Shown one piece after another: positions 1 to 9,027 of a stretch of 64,000 nucleotides of DNA. The stretch spans positions 2,715,501-2,779,500 of the forward strand of contig NZ_CP018221.1 of the NCBI RefSeq assembly GCF_001890385.1, read 5' to 3'. A model generated the notes under the pieces. It had not been told where the DNA came from and did not search any database. It saw only the letters and a program-made list of their open reading frames with translations. The DNA comes from Tardibacter chloracetimidivorans. Its GTDB lineage: Bacteria > Pseudomonadota > Alphaproteobacteria > Sphingomonadales > Sphingomonadaceae. Each line of letters starts with the position of its first letter. Position 1 is the stretch's first letter. The position numbers were made by a program, and so were the translations under genes.

Positions 1-1
1 C

Positions 2-190
2 AACAAGCCCGGTGAACCGACTCCCTGGGATCAGAATTTCGAGACAGTTTTTCATCAAGCCGACGCCGGATTCCCGGCGGTGATCGACTGGCTGGAAGGC
101 CTCACCTTCGAGGCGCGACCTGGTCAGCCGCGCCGAAGTCGGTTCCTGCCGCAGCCTGCGGCATCCACTCAGCCGATCCAATTTGACTGA
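2..190 (+). CDS. C-terminal fragment of an unidentified protein (cut by window start)
   Basis: An open frame enters from the left edge and stops at a TGA at 188-190. It gives about 62 residues, including the stretches WDQNFETVFHQADAG and AVIDWLEGLTFEARP. I do not recognise the family. The tail is rich in Pro, Arg and Gln and may be read-through into non-coding sequence, because the area around it is a scrapyard of mobile-element remnants. It could be a genuine 3' end or a decayed fragment. Confidence 0.3.
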   Translation, partial: NKPGEPTPWDQNFETVFHQADAGFPAVIDWLEGLTFEARPGQPRRSRFLPQPAASTQPIQFD

Positions 191-475
191 GCGCCCGCAC
201 AGCGGCGTCATGCGTGACGTACATCTGGACCAGCAGCAGATGGCCCCGACTGGATGGCATGTTGCCCACTGCCAAGCCGAAGCCGGTCAACAATATTGAC
301 GACCCTAAGCAAGCCAACGTGGAAGAGCTCGCAGTGAATCCGGACTGGCGCTACCTGATCCCGCTCACCCATTTCGGAGAAGCCGAGAAACCGAAGGTCT
401 CACAGACGAGAATCCGTTCAACGTGAAGGTCCACTGAGATTACAAACTTGGTCCTGCCCTTATCGCGTATTCGGA
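191..475. other. No gene recognised
   Basis: Only short overlapping frames are present and none resembles a protein family I know. The stretch lies between the partial gene at the left edge and a tRNA-Ser 3' fragment, so it is best read as island debris. Confidence 0.4.
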
Positions 476-506
476 GCCGAGGGATCGAATCCCTCCGTCT
501 CCGCCA
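476..506 (+). other. tRNA-Ser 3'-end fragment, probable attachment-site scar
   Basis: A five-base T-stem GAGGG/CCCTC (479-483, 491-495) encloses the loop ATCGAAT. It is followed by CGTCTCC, a G discriminator and CCA (496-506), the usual 3' half of a tRNA-Ser acceptor. No D-arm, anticodon arm or long variable arm is found upstream, so this is not a complete tRNA. Integrative elements that recombine into the 3' end of a tRNA leave this kind of duplicate. The T-loop has A where TTCGAAT is expected, which fits decay. Confidence 0.55.
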
Positions 507-759
507 TTTCTGATTGAATTTGCTCGGTCTTTTACAATGGAGCTTAGCCGGTCCGGGTTTACGTCCGGGTTTGAAGCTCGGATTGCGGCAAACTGATGCG
601 GCCAGCCATGAACCTGTCATTCGACTTTTCACTTGCCGCGACGCCGAGCAGCCGCGGGATGCTAAATCTAAGCAATTAGGACGCCTGCTGCCTGTTACCG
701 ATCGACATGGTCGATGAGGTCGTGAATTCAATTCCTAACCGGTGGCACCAAGGCCTGAC

Positions 760-1000
760 CATGCCTTGACTCGTCGACCGGCAGATCAAGGCCGCATCTT
801 AGAGACTTGGGTCGAGACCAACTCGCCCCACGCTTCAACGAGGCGATGTCGTGATCCTCGACGACCTCGCCGCTCACAAAAGCGAAAAAGCCAAAGCCGT
901 CGCCAAGGAACTCCTGTTCCTGCCGGCCTCCAGCCCCGACCTCAGCCCGATCGAGATGGCATTCCCAAACTCACGGACCACCTCCGACGGATCGGCCTGC
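760..1000 (+). pseudogene. IS630-family transposase remnant
   Basis: Pieces in different frames match the DDE core of IS630-type transposases. GRILETWVET lies near 790. VVILDDLAAHKSEKA starts near 847 and holds the second catalytic Asp. LPASSPDLSPIEMAF lies near 930 and holds the conserved PDLSPIE segment with the final Glu. The frame changes between the first and second piece, and similarity ends abruptly after IEMAF. The N-terminal half is missing. It is a dead fragment. Confidence 0.7.
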
Positions 1001-1149
1001 GGTCCGATGAGCCCATTGGCATTCTGTCTATCGTCTATTCGGAAACATAGAACTCTGTGATCTACATACCGTAGCAACGCTGTATTTCCCGACAATGGCT
1101 CGACCGATACAGCGGCGCCGATCTCGTCCAGGCGCCTCGGCTCGCCCTG

Positions 1150-1470
1150 AATCGTCACGCCCCAAGAATCCCGGGCGAGATGACCGAGGCCGTGCCCTAC
1201 CAGATCCACACCGTGTTGACCGCAACGGCATCCAGTTCTGCGACCTGCCCAAAAACCGCCACGGCCCCTGTCGCCAGGCAGCGCGTCCACCTGTTCGATC
1301 GTGTCTGGTTCGCAAACGGCATCGAGCATAGGCTCACAAAACCCAATCATCCCTGGACCAACGGTCAGGTCGAGCGGATGAACCGCGCCATTAAGGACGC
1401 CACCGTCAAACGCCATCATTACGACAGCCACGACGAGCCCCGACAGCACCTCCAGCTCTTCATTGCGGCG
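1150..1470 (+). pseudogene. IS481/IS3-type transposase remnant (C-terminal rve part)
   Basis: The segment encodes PYQIHTVLT, then in another frame NGIQFCDLPKNRHGP, then back in the first frame FANGIEHRLTKPNHPWTNGQ, VERMNRAIKDATVKR and a histidine-rich tail. This is the end of an integrase-core (rve) transposase, with the NGQVERMN motif carrying the catalytic Glu. Two compensating one-base shifts near 1220 and 1270 break the frame. Similarity fades near 1470, just before the 3' end of the opposing hydrolase gene, so the element was truncated there. Confidence 0.75.
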
Positions 1471-1488
1471 ATGTCATACGGATGGATA

Positions 1489-2718
1489 TTAATCGAGCGG
1501 AAGCCCTTCGCTGGTGGACCATTTTTTCATCAATCGGTTGGGCATCAAGGTCTTGTCCTGCAATTTGCGGGACACGTCCGCGCCTCCGACAGGCAGGTTC
1601 GCCGGGTCGAGCAGTCCTGCCTGCACCAGGACCGACGCCTGATCGAAATAGATATGTTCGTTATAGATCTTGCCGCCCCGGAACGATACGACGACGATCA
1701 TCGGCACTTCGATATAGCGCCCGGTCGGCTCGATGTCCGGCAGCAACCAGGATATTTCCTTGTCGTGGGTGAAGCACATGATCATTTCGTCCACCACGCG
1801 GTTGACGCCGACGGTGCGCGAAATCGGAATGATCCGCGTGTCGTCGGGGTGCACATCGCAGAAATGATATTTGTAGAACCGCAGCAGCATATCATGGCCC
1901 ACGCCGCCCATCACCGTCGAGGTGATGTTGACATAGGGCTCCTCGACCATCGTATCCAAAACGGCATGTGCATCCTTGGTCACGAACTCATGGTACATAT
2001 GCTGTTCCCACATGCCTTCCAGATCGAATTTCGGGCCGATCGCGGCGCGGATGATCGCAAGGGTGCGGATATAGGCCAGTTCCGCCGCCGTCGGGGAGAA
2101 GAAGCCGCGATGCGGGTTGGCAAAGCCATGGTCGGCTCCGTTATACATCCACAGTGACATATGCTCATGCCGTTCCACCAGCGCCGCGATCGGTGCGATG
2201 TCGGCCGCGCAATGCTGGTCGTCCGTGCCGAAGTGGAAGCCCAGCGGGATTCTGACCTGCTCCAGTTCGTCCAGGTGATCGGTGATGCCGACCCCATAAT
2301 AAGCCACAGCGCAGTCGATGTCAGTCCGGGCGGCCGCCATCGCGGCCAGTCGACCGCCCAGGCAAAAACCCGCGACGCCCACGCCGCCACGCTGTTCCGG
2401 CATCGCGCGCAGAGCGCCGATCGTCGCCTTTATATCGTCGATGGCCAGATTCAGGTCGAACTGCCGGTATATGTCCATCGCACGGTCGAACTCCGCGTCG
2501 GTCAGTTCGACCCCGGCTTCGATCCGCCAGTAAAGATCTGGCACAGTGACGACATAGCCGTCGCTTGCGAAACGATCAGCGATGTCGCGCATGAACTGCG
2601 TCACGCCGAAAGCTTCCTGCAACAGGACAAGGCCGGGCCCGCAGCCGCTTTCCGGGATCGCGACATAAGCGTTGAATTGCCCGCCATCGGCCGCAGTGAT
2701 TTCAACCAGCTTACCCAT
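1489..2718 (-). CDS. Dienelactone hydrolase fused to an NTF2/SnoaL-like domain
   Basis: The 409-residue product has two parts. Residues 1 to about 230 are an alpha/beta hydrolase of the dienelactone hydrolase family, with nucleophile Cys119 in GFCLGG, Asp166 in FGTDD and His197 in GADHGF, spaced as in the known Cys-Asp-His triad. Residues 240 to about 395 resemble a SnoaL/NTF2-fold protein. Family members are normally about 230-240 residues, so this is a fusion. The start is the ATG at 2718; a GTG one codon upstream is possible, and GGGAG precedes both. The likely role is hydrolysis of an enol-lactone or small ester in a catabolic pathway. The last residues lie next to an IS remnant and could be altered. 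Confidence 0.85.
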   Translation of the reverse strand: MGKLVEITAADGGQFNAYVAIPESGCGPGLVLLQEAFGVTQFMRDIADRFASDGYVVTVPDLYWRIEAGVELTDAEFDRAMDIYRQFDLNLAIDDIKATIGALRAMPEQRGGVGVAGFCLGGRLAAMAAARTDIDCAVAYYGVGITDHLDELEQVRIPLGFHFGTDDQHCAADIAPIAALVERHEHMSLWMYNGADHGFANPHRGFFSPTAAELAYIRTLAIIRAAIGPKFDLEGMWEQHMYHEFVTKDAHAVLDTMVEEPYVNITSTVMGGVGHDMLLRFYKYHFCDVHPDDTRIIPISRTVGVNRVVDEMIMCFTHDKEISWLLPDIEPTGRYIEVPMIVVVSFRGGKIYNEHIYFDQASVLVQAGLLDPANLPVGGADVSRKLQDKTLMPNRLMKKWSTSEGLPLD

Positions 2719-2786
2719 CACTCATACTCCCTTGGCGTTCGCGGTGGATCAACATAAAGGCCACCCAGCCCCTCATCTCCGCCCGT

Positions 2787-3593
2787 TCAGTCGACCGAGC
2801 CACGCCAGATGGTCATGCCCCCATCGATCATGTGTGATGCGCCGGTGGTGAAGGAGGAGTCATCGGACGCGAGGTAGCAGACGAGCTTGCCAATCTCTTC
2901 GGGCGTTCCCATGCGCGGGATCAGGTTACCTCCGGTAAAGCCCTTGAGCGCGGCGGCGCGGACTTGCGGATCTTCGATGATGTCGAAATATTTGTCGAGC
3001 AGAGGCGTCTTGATCGTGCCGGGATTGATGCAATTGACCCGGATGCCGAACTGCGCCAGATCGACCGCCATCGCCTTGGTCAGCATCAATACGCCGCCCT
3101 TGGTCGCGCAATAGGCGGGCGATACCGGCATGGCCGTGAAAGAGGCCATTGATGCGGTGTTGATGATCGACGCGCCCTTGGAATCGCGCAGCCAGGGCAG
3201 AGCGGCGCGCACAGCATACCAGATGGACCGCAGATTGACTTCGTAGACGAGGTCCCAGATGTCGTCGTCCATTTCATGCACAGCGGTTTTCTGGGCCAGA
3301 TCGGTTTCGTGCGTACCGGCATTGTTGTGCAGCACGTCTATGCCACCGAAATGATCTGCCGCACGCTGCATCAATGCCTCGATCTCGGCCTTGTTGCGCA
3401 CGTCGCAGGCGATGAAAGTGGCATCGCCGCCCATATCCCGAATTTCTGAAACGGTTTTCTGCCCACCATCGGAGTTGCGATCACTAACGACGATTCGGCC
3501 ACCCACCTTGGCCAGTTCGATGGCACAGCCGCGGCCAATGCCTTGGGCAGCGCCGGTCACGATGCAGACCTTTCCATTTATGCTGCTGCTCAT
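2787..3593 (-). CDS. SDR-family NAD(P)-dependent oxidoreductase
   Basis: A classical short-chain dehydrogenase of 268 residues. It has the cofactor motif TGAAQGIG at residues 13-20, NNAG at 90-93, and the catalytic set Ser148, Tyr161 and Lys165 (YCATK). The ATG at 3593 was chosen because GGAGAG lies just upstream; an extension to 3647 is less likely. The gene is divergent from the TetR gene at 3755, and an operator-like palindrome lies between them. It probably oxidises a hydroxyl or reduces a keto group of the regulator's ligand or a downstream product. The substrate is unknown. Confidence 0.88.
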   Translation of the reverse strand: MSSSINGKVCIVTGAAQGIGRGCAIELAKVGGRIVVSDRNSDGGQKTVSEIRDMGGDATFIACDVRNKAEIEALMQRAADHFGGIDVLHNNAGTHETDLAQKTAVHEMDDDIWDLVYEVNLRSIWYAVRAALPWLRDSKGASIINTASMASFTAMPVSPAYCATKGGVLMLTKAMAVDLAQFGIRVNCINPGTIKTPLLDKYFDIIEDPQVRAAALKGFTGGNLIPRMGTPEEIGKLVCYLASDDSSFTTGASHMIDGGMTIWRGSVD

Positions 3594-3652
3594 GTTCCAC
3601 TCTCCTTGCATGACTTTTGCGGCCGGCTTTATGCCGATCCTCGTCACAATAC

Positions 3653-3670
3653 GGAGTGATCGCTCACTCC
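3653..3670. promoter_or_regulatory. Palindromic operator between SDR and TetR genes
   Basis: A perfect inverted repeat, GGAGTGA-TCGC-TCACTCC, lies in the divergent intergenic region, 60 bp upstream of the SDR start and 85 bp upstream of the TetR start. The size and position fit a TetR-dimer operator controlling both genes. AT-rich DNA follows at 3671-3710 and could hold the promoter elements. Confidence 0.65.
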
Positions 3671-3754
3671 TTATTTTTTTGGTTTAGTTTGCATGCTATA
3701 TTCGTGTCAAGATAGCAGCGATGACGCTAGCTGACGGGAGAGTGAAGATCAGGC

Positions 3755-4357
3755 ATGACTAAAAATCCAGACGCTCTCGCCAGGCAGCAGGAACGCGCGC
3801 AAATGCGACGCGAGCAGGTCCTAGCGGCTGCCGAGCAATGTTTCCGGCGCGAGGGATTTCATGCTGCCAGCGTTAATCGGATCGCCGCGGAGGCGGGCAT
3901 GAGCGTTGGGCATGTCTATCGTCATTTCGATAATAAGGAGGACATCATCCTCACCCTGTGCGAGCGTAAGTTCGCAGACTATATCAATCATACGCCCGGC
4001 CTGGCTGTTCATACGAAGATGGATGCGGATGCGGTCGTCAATACGGCGCTCGATGATTTCGATTGGCTGGTCGATCCAGTTCAGGCGCGATATGTCATGG
4101 ATGTGTTCGCCGAATCGGGGCGTAGCGAACGGATTAACAGCATCGTGGCCGATCAGGACTATCGTCTGCGGCACAATGCCCGTGTCCTGCTGGAACCTTA
4201 CTTCCCGCCCGAACGGCCTGAAGAACTGGAGTGCAGGGTCGAAATGCTCGTTCTTGTGCTCGAAGGCTTGATGATGCGAACCGTGGCCAATCCCGAAGGT
4301 GACAAGGCGCGCTTGAGGCTTGCTTTCCGCCACCTGATGCGAGCGATACTCCAGTAG
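3755..4357 (+). CDS. TetR/AcrR-family transcriptional regulator
   Basis: A 200-residue protein with an N-terminal TetR helix-turn-helix: AAEQCFRREGFHAASVNRIA followed by AGMSVGHVYRHFDNKEDI, roughly residues 24-66. The C-terminal domain is a ligand-binding helical domain of ordinary length. It is divergent from an SDR gene and shares with it the palindrome at 3653-3670, which suggests a local repressor that also controls itself. The ligand is unknown; a substrate or product of the SDR is a reasonable guess. Confidence 0.9.
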   Translation: MTKNPDALARQQERAQMRREQVLAAAEQCFRREGFHAASVNRIAAEAGMSVGHVYRHFDNKEDIILTLCERKFADYINHTPGLAVHTKMDADAVVNTALDDFDWLVDPVQARYVMDVFAESGRSERINSIVADQDYRLRHNARVLLEPYFPPERPEELECRVEMLVLVLEGLMMRTVANPEGDKARLRLAFRHLMRAILQ

Positions 4358-4437
4358 CGCCTAGGCCGGATTAGTTCCACGGGCAGAAAATCTACGACAT
4401 CGCCATGCGGCGTTAGGGGTATGACGAGGTTTCAGCG

Positions 4438-4860
4438 ATGGAAATGGATGTCGGACTGCTCGATCATTGTAATATCTTGACGCGCAAGCTCGATGAAACC
4501 GTGCGCTTCTACGAACGGGCGTTGGGCATGCGATCCGGCCCGCGCCCCCCTTTGACGGCCGGGAGCGTTGCTGTATCGCGGCGATCATCCCGTCGTCCAT
4601 GTCATCGGCATTGCTGGAACTGCGATGGAGCAAGGCGCGGGGCAGGGGCGGTAGATCATATCGCCTTTCCGAGCTAGGGCTTTGCGGCGATGAAACGGCG
4701 TTTGGGCGAACAGCGCGTGCCTTTCTCCGTCAACCTCGTCCCCAACAGCACCCGGTGCCAAATGTTCGTTCGTGACCCCAAAGACATCCATTTGGAATTG
4801 AAATTCGAAGTAGGGGATGGTGCCGCCGCTGATATTCCGGTGGCAATTGCCCATTCTATG
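4438..4860 (+). pseudogene. Broken VOC/glyoxalase-family gene
   Basis: The reading begins MDVGLLDHCNILTRKLDE and then TVRFYERALGMRSGP, a typical VOC first strand and helix. Around 4560 it shifts to a frame encoding LLYRGDHPVVHVIGI, and it shifts back near 4645 at VDHIAF. An in-frame TAG lies at 4675, after which GFAAMKRRLGEQRVPF, PNSTRCQMFVRDPKDI and HLELKFE continue the second VOC module. Two frameshifts and a stop in a single-domain protein make it a pseudogene. Confidence 0.75.
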
Positions 4861-4881
4861 CCGGGACAGCCGCGCTCAATA

Positions 4882-5838
4882 TCAATAACTGCCCTTGCGG
4901 GATTCAGATCGGTAAGCGCGGGGGGGCATGCCATAGGCTTTGCGAAACTGGGTCGCGAAATAGCCTGATGCGTTGAAGCCGCAGGCAAAGGCGATGTCGG
5001 TAACCGAGAGGTGCGACGCGTTCCGCAGCATCCCGGCGGCGGCTTTCAACCGGACTTTTTGGATATAGTCCGATGGGGTTGTGTCGACGGCGGTTAGCGC
5101 AAGCTGGATATAGCGACTGCTGACGCCGAAATACCTGGCAATCGTCCCGGTGGAGAGATCCGGGTCATCGTAGTTCATCTCTATGAGACGTTGCACTCGC
5201 GAAGTCAGGTCGCCTTGAGGGCTGCGGGTCTGCCCATCGCAATCGGTCGGCTTGGCAAAGCGCAGCAGATGCAGCGCCGATGCGGACAGAAGGTCGCCGC
5301 TGTCGTCGAACTTGCCTTGTTGGAACGCCTGCTCCGCCGACTGCAACATCTGCCGCAGATTTTGCTCCAGATCGAAGGGGAAGGCCAGTTTGCGACCGAC
5401 GATGGCGGGGTAGTCAGGACAGGCGACAGCAAGCAGCTCTTCATCCACCAACAGGATACGCGTTTGATAATCACGGTCGAACTGCATCCGCATCGGATCG
5501 GTCGATCGCAGCAAAATCATATCGTTGGCTGCCAGTCGTATGGCTTTGCTGCCCAGCGTGTGGAGCAGCGATGGTTCCGAGCCGGAATAGATATAATAAC
5601 GCGATGGTGCGGACCGGCTGCCGCGTCCATGATTGCATAGTTCCAGCGCGGGCATGCGTGACGTGATAAAGGCGCTATGTTGCGCATGCGCCCAGCGCAG
5701 TTGTGCGCCGCCTTGTGCCGGCCCGGCGGCGATCGCGCTCCAGTCCGAACATATTTGCGATTGCGATCGGCTGCCAAGGAGCCCTATCCTGGCGCTGATC
5801 GAAACGGCATCGCCTTCCCAGATCGTCGGGATCATCAT
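4882..5838 (-). CDS. AraC-family transcriptional regulator
   Basis: A 318-residue protein whose last 100 residues form an AraC/XylS double helix-turn-helix: STGTIARYFGVSSRYIQ, then the second helix-turn-helix SVTDIAFACGFNASGYFATQ and RKAYGMPPRAYR. The N-terminal part looks like the AraC-binding-like sensor domain of activators of aromatic catabolism genes. AGGAGAGG immediately precedes the two tandem ATG codons at 5838 and 5835. It is divergent from the KstD-like flavoprotein at 6042 and likely activates it. Confidence 0.88.
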   Translation of the reverse strand: MMIPTIWEGDAVSISARIGLLGSRSQSQICSDWSAIAAGPAQGGAQLRWAHAQHSAFITSRMPALELCNHGRGSRSAPSRYYIYSGSEPSLLHTLGSKAIRLAANDMILLRSTDPMRMQFDRDYQTRILLVDEELLAVACPDYPAIVGRKLAFPFDLEQNLRQMLQSAEQAFQQGKFDDSGDLLSASALHLLRFAKPTDCDGQTRSPQGDLTSRVQRLIEMNYDDPDLSTGTIARYFGVSSRYIQLALTAVDTTPSDYIQKVRLKAAAGMLRNASHLSVTDIAFACGFNASGYFATQFRKAYGMPPRAYRSESRKGSY

Positions 5839-6041
5839 CCTCTCCTGCCGCGTCGGGACGGCGCCTTGGTTTTACAGCCGTCACCCTGCTCCGATTTCGC
5901 CCAAGGTCAAGAATGACCCGCCATTTCGCGTCCGTGAAAGTCCGGTTCGCCTGTCTGGAAGAAGAAGGCCGCGACTCGTCATATAGCCAAGCCACTACAG
6001 GAACGATGCGCGGCACAGCGCGACGAGAGGAGCCGGTATTC

Positions 6042-7742
6042 ATGGAGGTGACAAGGTGCGACCTGTTGATCGTCGGCACGGGCGCTGGCGCCATGACCGC
6101 CGCACTGCGTGCGTCGAAAGCGGGTCTCAAAGTGCTGATGGTCGAAAAGGAAGACATGTTCGGCGGCGCATCGGCGCGGTCGGGTGGCGGCATCTGGATT
6201 CCCAACAGCTACCATGCCGCGCGGCACGGCGGGCAGGACAGCGTGGACAAGGCAATGACCTATTTCCGCGACCAGACCGGCGATCGCTTCAACGAGGCCA
6301 ACGTCGGCGCTTTCATCGCCAATGGTCCCGAAATGCTGAACTTCATCGAGGACACCAGCAGCCTGCGCTTTCAGGTCGCTATGGGCTATGGCGACTATCA
6401 TTGTGAGGCTCCGGGTGGAGAAACCAGCCGAGTGTTATTTCCCGAAATTTGGGATGGTGCAGAACTCGGCAAAGACATTGAACGCCTGCGGCCGGTGCTG
6501 CGCCGGGGCCGCTTCATGGGCATGCAGATCGGCATATTGGAGGTCGGCCTATACATGACCGCCGCGCGCAAGCCTGGATCGATCCTCTACGTCCTCAAGA
6601 ACCTGATAAGACGCGCCCGCGACCAGGTTCGCGCGGGCCGCACGTTGCGCCTCGTCGGCGGAAATGCGCTGGTTGCGGGGTTGGCGGCGGCCGCCTTTCG
6701 CAATGGCACTGAATTATGGACATCGGCCCCGGCGCGCAGCCTGATCCGTGATGGCGATCGTGTCATCGGGGCAATCATCGACCGGCCACAGGGTCCGGTA
6801 CGGGTCGAAGCATCTGCTGGCGTCATTCTGGCCACCGGGGGATTTCCCCATGATTCCCGCCGTCGCGCCGCATTCTTTCCTGCCAGAGCAGATGCCGCGG
6901 AGACGTGGAGCACGTATCCCGATGGGAATGCGGGGGATGGTATCCGCATGGGTGAGGACGTCGGTGCCGTATTCGACGCGAACATGGCCTGTTCTGTTGC
7001 GCTGACACCGGTAACGCGACTGAACGCGGGCGAGGGCGTGCTGGAAACCAGCCCGATCTTCTTCTTCCGTGGCGCGCCGGGCGTCATTTCCGTCACGCGC
7101 CGGGGTAAACGGTTTGTGAACGAGGCGCGTTCCTATCATGACTGGGGCATAGGGCTGCTGGCCGCAACAGCGGGCGAGCCGGAAGCGGTGGCCTGGATGA
7201 TATGCGATCACCGCGCCATCCGCCGCTATGGTCTGGGTGTAATCAAGCCTGCGCCCTTCCCGCTTCGCGGCTATATAAAGAGCGGGTACCTCAAGACTGG
7301 GGCTACAGTGCGCGAACTGGCGGACAACGCCGGGATCGATGCCGACGCACTGGAGCGGACGGTGACGGCGTTCAACGAGCCTGCGCGCAGGGGCGAAGAC
7401 CCGGCTTTCCATCGCGGATCGACCGTCTATGAAATGGTCAATGGCGATCCGGAACACCGGCCAAATCCGTGCGTCGGTCCGCTCGACACCGGCCCTTTCT
7501 ATGCCATTCGCGTGACCACCGGGTGCATCGGGACCTTTGCAGGGATCAAAGCGAACGCACATGCCCAAGTGATTGATGCCGCCGGACAGGCCATCGCGGG
7601 ACTTTATGTCGTCGGAAACGACATGGCGAGCATTACTGGCGGCGATTATATCGCGGGCGGTTGCACGCTCGGCCCGGCAATGACGTTCGGCTATATAGCG
7701 GCAGGCCATATGATCAGCCAGCGTTCCGGGGCGGTGGGGTAG
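6042..7742 (+). CDS. FAD-binding dehydrogenase, 3-ketosteroid-1-dehydrogenase-like
   Basis: A 566-residue flavoprotein of the fumarate reductase/KstD superfamily. The N-terminal FAD motif is VGTGAGAMTAALRA (about residues 11-24), followed by VEKEDMFGGASARSGGGIW. The C-terminus has GCTLGPAMTFGYIAAGH, as in 3-ketosteroid and 3-oxosteroid dehydrogenases. It lacks the cytochrome and other subunits of true fumarate reductase. The ATG at 6042 was chosen because GAGAGGAG sits just upstream. The likely reaction is FAD-dependent 1,2-desaturation of a cyclic ketone. The substrate may not be a steroid; family members act on other ring systems. The divergent AraC regulator probably controls it. Confidence 0.85.
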   Translation: MEVTRCDLLIVGTGAGAMTAALRASKAGLKVLMVEKEDMFGGASARSGGGIWIPNSYHAARHGGQDSVDKAMTYFRDQTGDRFNEANVGAFIANGPEMLNFIEDTSSLRFQVAMGYGDYHCEAPGGETSRVLFPEIWDGAELGKDIERLRPVLRRGRFMGMQIGILEVGLYMTAARKPGSILYVLKNLIRRARDQVRAGRTLRLVGGNALVAGLAAAAFRNGTELWTSAPARSLIRDGDRVIGAIIDRPQGPVRVEASAGVILATGGFPHDSRRRAAFFPARADAAETWSTYPDGNAGDGIRMGEDVGAVFDANMACSVALTPVTRLNAGEGVLETSPIFFFRGAPGVISVTRRGKRFVNEARSYHDWGIGLLAATAGEPEAVAWMICDHRAIRRYGLGVIKPAPFPLRGYIKSGYLKTGATVRELADNAGIDADALERTVTAFNEPARRGEDPAFHRGSTVYEMVNGDPEHRPNPCVGPLDTGPFYAIRVTTGCIGTFAGIKANAHAQVIDAAGQAIAGLYVVGNDMASITGGDYIAGGCTLGPAMTFGYIAAGHMISQRSGAVG

Positions 7743-7985
7743 CGCGGGATGTCCCGACCAGGCATTGCTCGGCAAGGGATACAGGCTTGTCGCACATGTC
7801 CGATGCACTGCCGGCCCTCTGTCGGAGGGTGACGCATTTGCCGCATTCCCGCGTAAATATGCGTCGGCGCGCCATGCAATGCCGCCCGCGTTTTTCCGGT
7901 CGCAGTCCCCCTATTCACCAGCAGCCGGTTCGCGGTTAGCCACATCTGCATCGACGCATTTCTATCGGATCGGCGCTTTGCGCCA

Positions 7986-8146
7986 TCCAGCGGACACTGA
8001 CGCCCTTTGGTCGTTCTCCAGCTTACCCCTGGCCTCGGTAACGAACCCGCCGAGCGCTGGGTGGATATAGTCGGCGTGGCTGAGGTCGAGCCGGTTGTCG
8101 ATCACAAGCGGCCAGTTGGGCGCCACCGGCAAATGATGATGGGATC
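7986..8146 (-). pseudogene. Rieske oxygenase (vanillate O-demethylase-type) alpha-subunit remnant
   Basis: On the minus strand about 50 codons read HHHLPVAPNWPLVIDN, RLDLSHADYIHPALGGF and VTEARGKLEND. This matches the start of the catalytic domain of vanillate-demethylase-type oxygenases, where NWxLxxDNxxDLSHxxYxH carries the Asp and two His iron ligands. The Rieske domain and the C-terminal half are absent and the frames on both sides are closed. It is a fragment left by deletion. Confidence 0.65.
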
Positions 8147-8784
8147 GCGACATGGCTGCGCCCCTGTCGGGCGGTCGGTTGACGGCATGACGCTGATCTG
8201 CGGCTATCTCTCTTTGATGGCGCCGGAGAGTGCGTCCACAATCCACCCGGCCCGAAATCGCCACATGCGCTGGTTTCGATTTATTCCCTGCTCGAGAAAT
8301 AGGACCCGGTATGGATCTGGCTTTGGTGCCGAACTGGCCAGACCTGCACTTGCCCGACTTCGACCAAGCGACATCGCTAGGAAACGATGCGAGCGCCGAT
8401 CAAGAATGGCGGACGCCTGGTCGTGATCATTCCGCAACAACAAAACGCCTTATCGAGCAGGGTTCTGGCAAGCCTCCGCTTCAGTCAGTTCATTGCGACA
8501 AGCTGCCTGACACCCGCGTTCAGTGGATAGCTCCTATTCCTCTCCATGCCTTAGGCGCGGTTCCGAACCAGAACCCTAAATGAAAGCTGTCACCGCCATT
8601 CAGGTCGTCCGGTGACCATTTTTAAATGAACGTGTCCATTATTGTCTTGACCGTCTCCCTTGGGTCGGATAGCGCCTGATTGGGCGCTCTAGCGCTGGAA
8701 AGCGACTTGGCCTGGGACGGACGGAAGCCGCTTTGTTCGTGAGTGTTAATACCGGAGTGCCTTGCCGGCAGAGGAGAGATTTTC
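8147..8784. other. No intact gene; degenerate spacer
   Basis: No frame here resembles a known protein. The stretch lies between two gene remnants and is likely decayed coding DNA. No convincing RNA gene or repeat was seen. Confidence 0.45.
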
Positions 8785-8981
8785 ATGTCGGGCAGTGGCT
8801 CGGTAGGAAAGATGGCGGTCGTGTCGGGCGCTGCAGCGGGGATACGGTCCGTACAGACGATCAAGCGAACCGCCGAGCCGTTCGATCTGGTCGAGGCCTT
8901 CCATTCCTGGCCAAAGACGACGCGGCTTTCGTGACCGGACAGACAATCCATGTCGATGATGGACTGGCACAGACGACATGA
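8785..8981 (+). pseudogene. SDR gene with internal deletion
   Basis: A good ribosome-binding site (GAGGAGAG at 8771) precedes an ATG that encodes GKMAVVSGAAAGI, the start of an SDR Rossmann fold. It is followed after a short shifted segment by FLAKDDAAFVTGQTIHVDDG, the typical SDR C-terminus (FVTGQxIxVDGG). About 200 codons in the middle are missing and the two ends are in different frames. It is a clear deletion remnant, directly upstream of the LLM oxidoreductase gene. Confidence 0.75.
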
Positions 8982-9027
8982 TCGTCGGGCTTCGTAAACC
9001 CCTAACCAAAGATGAGGAGATTGCCGC

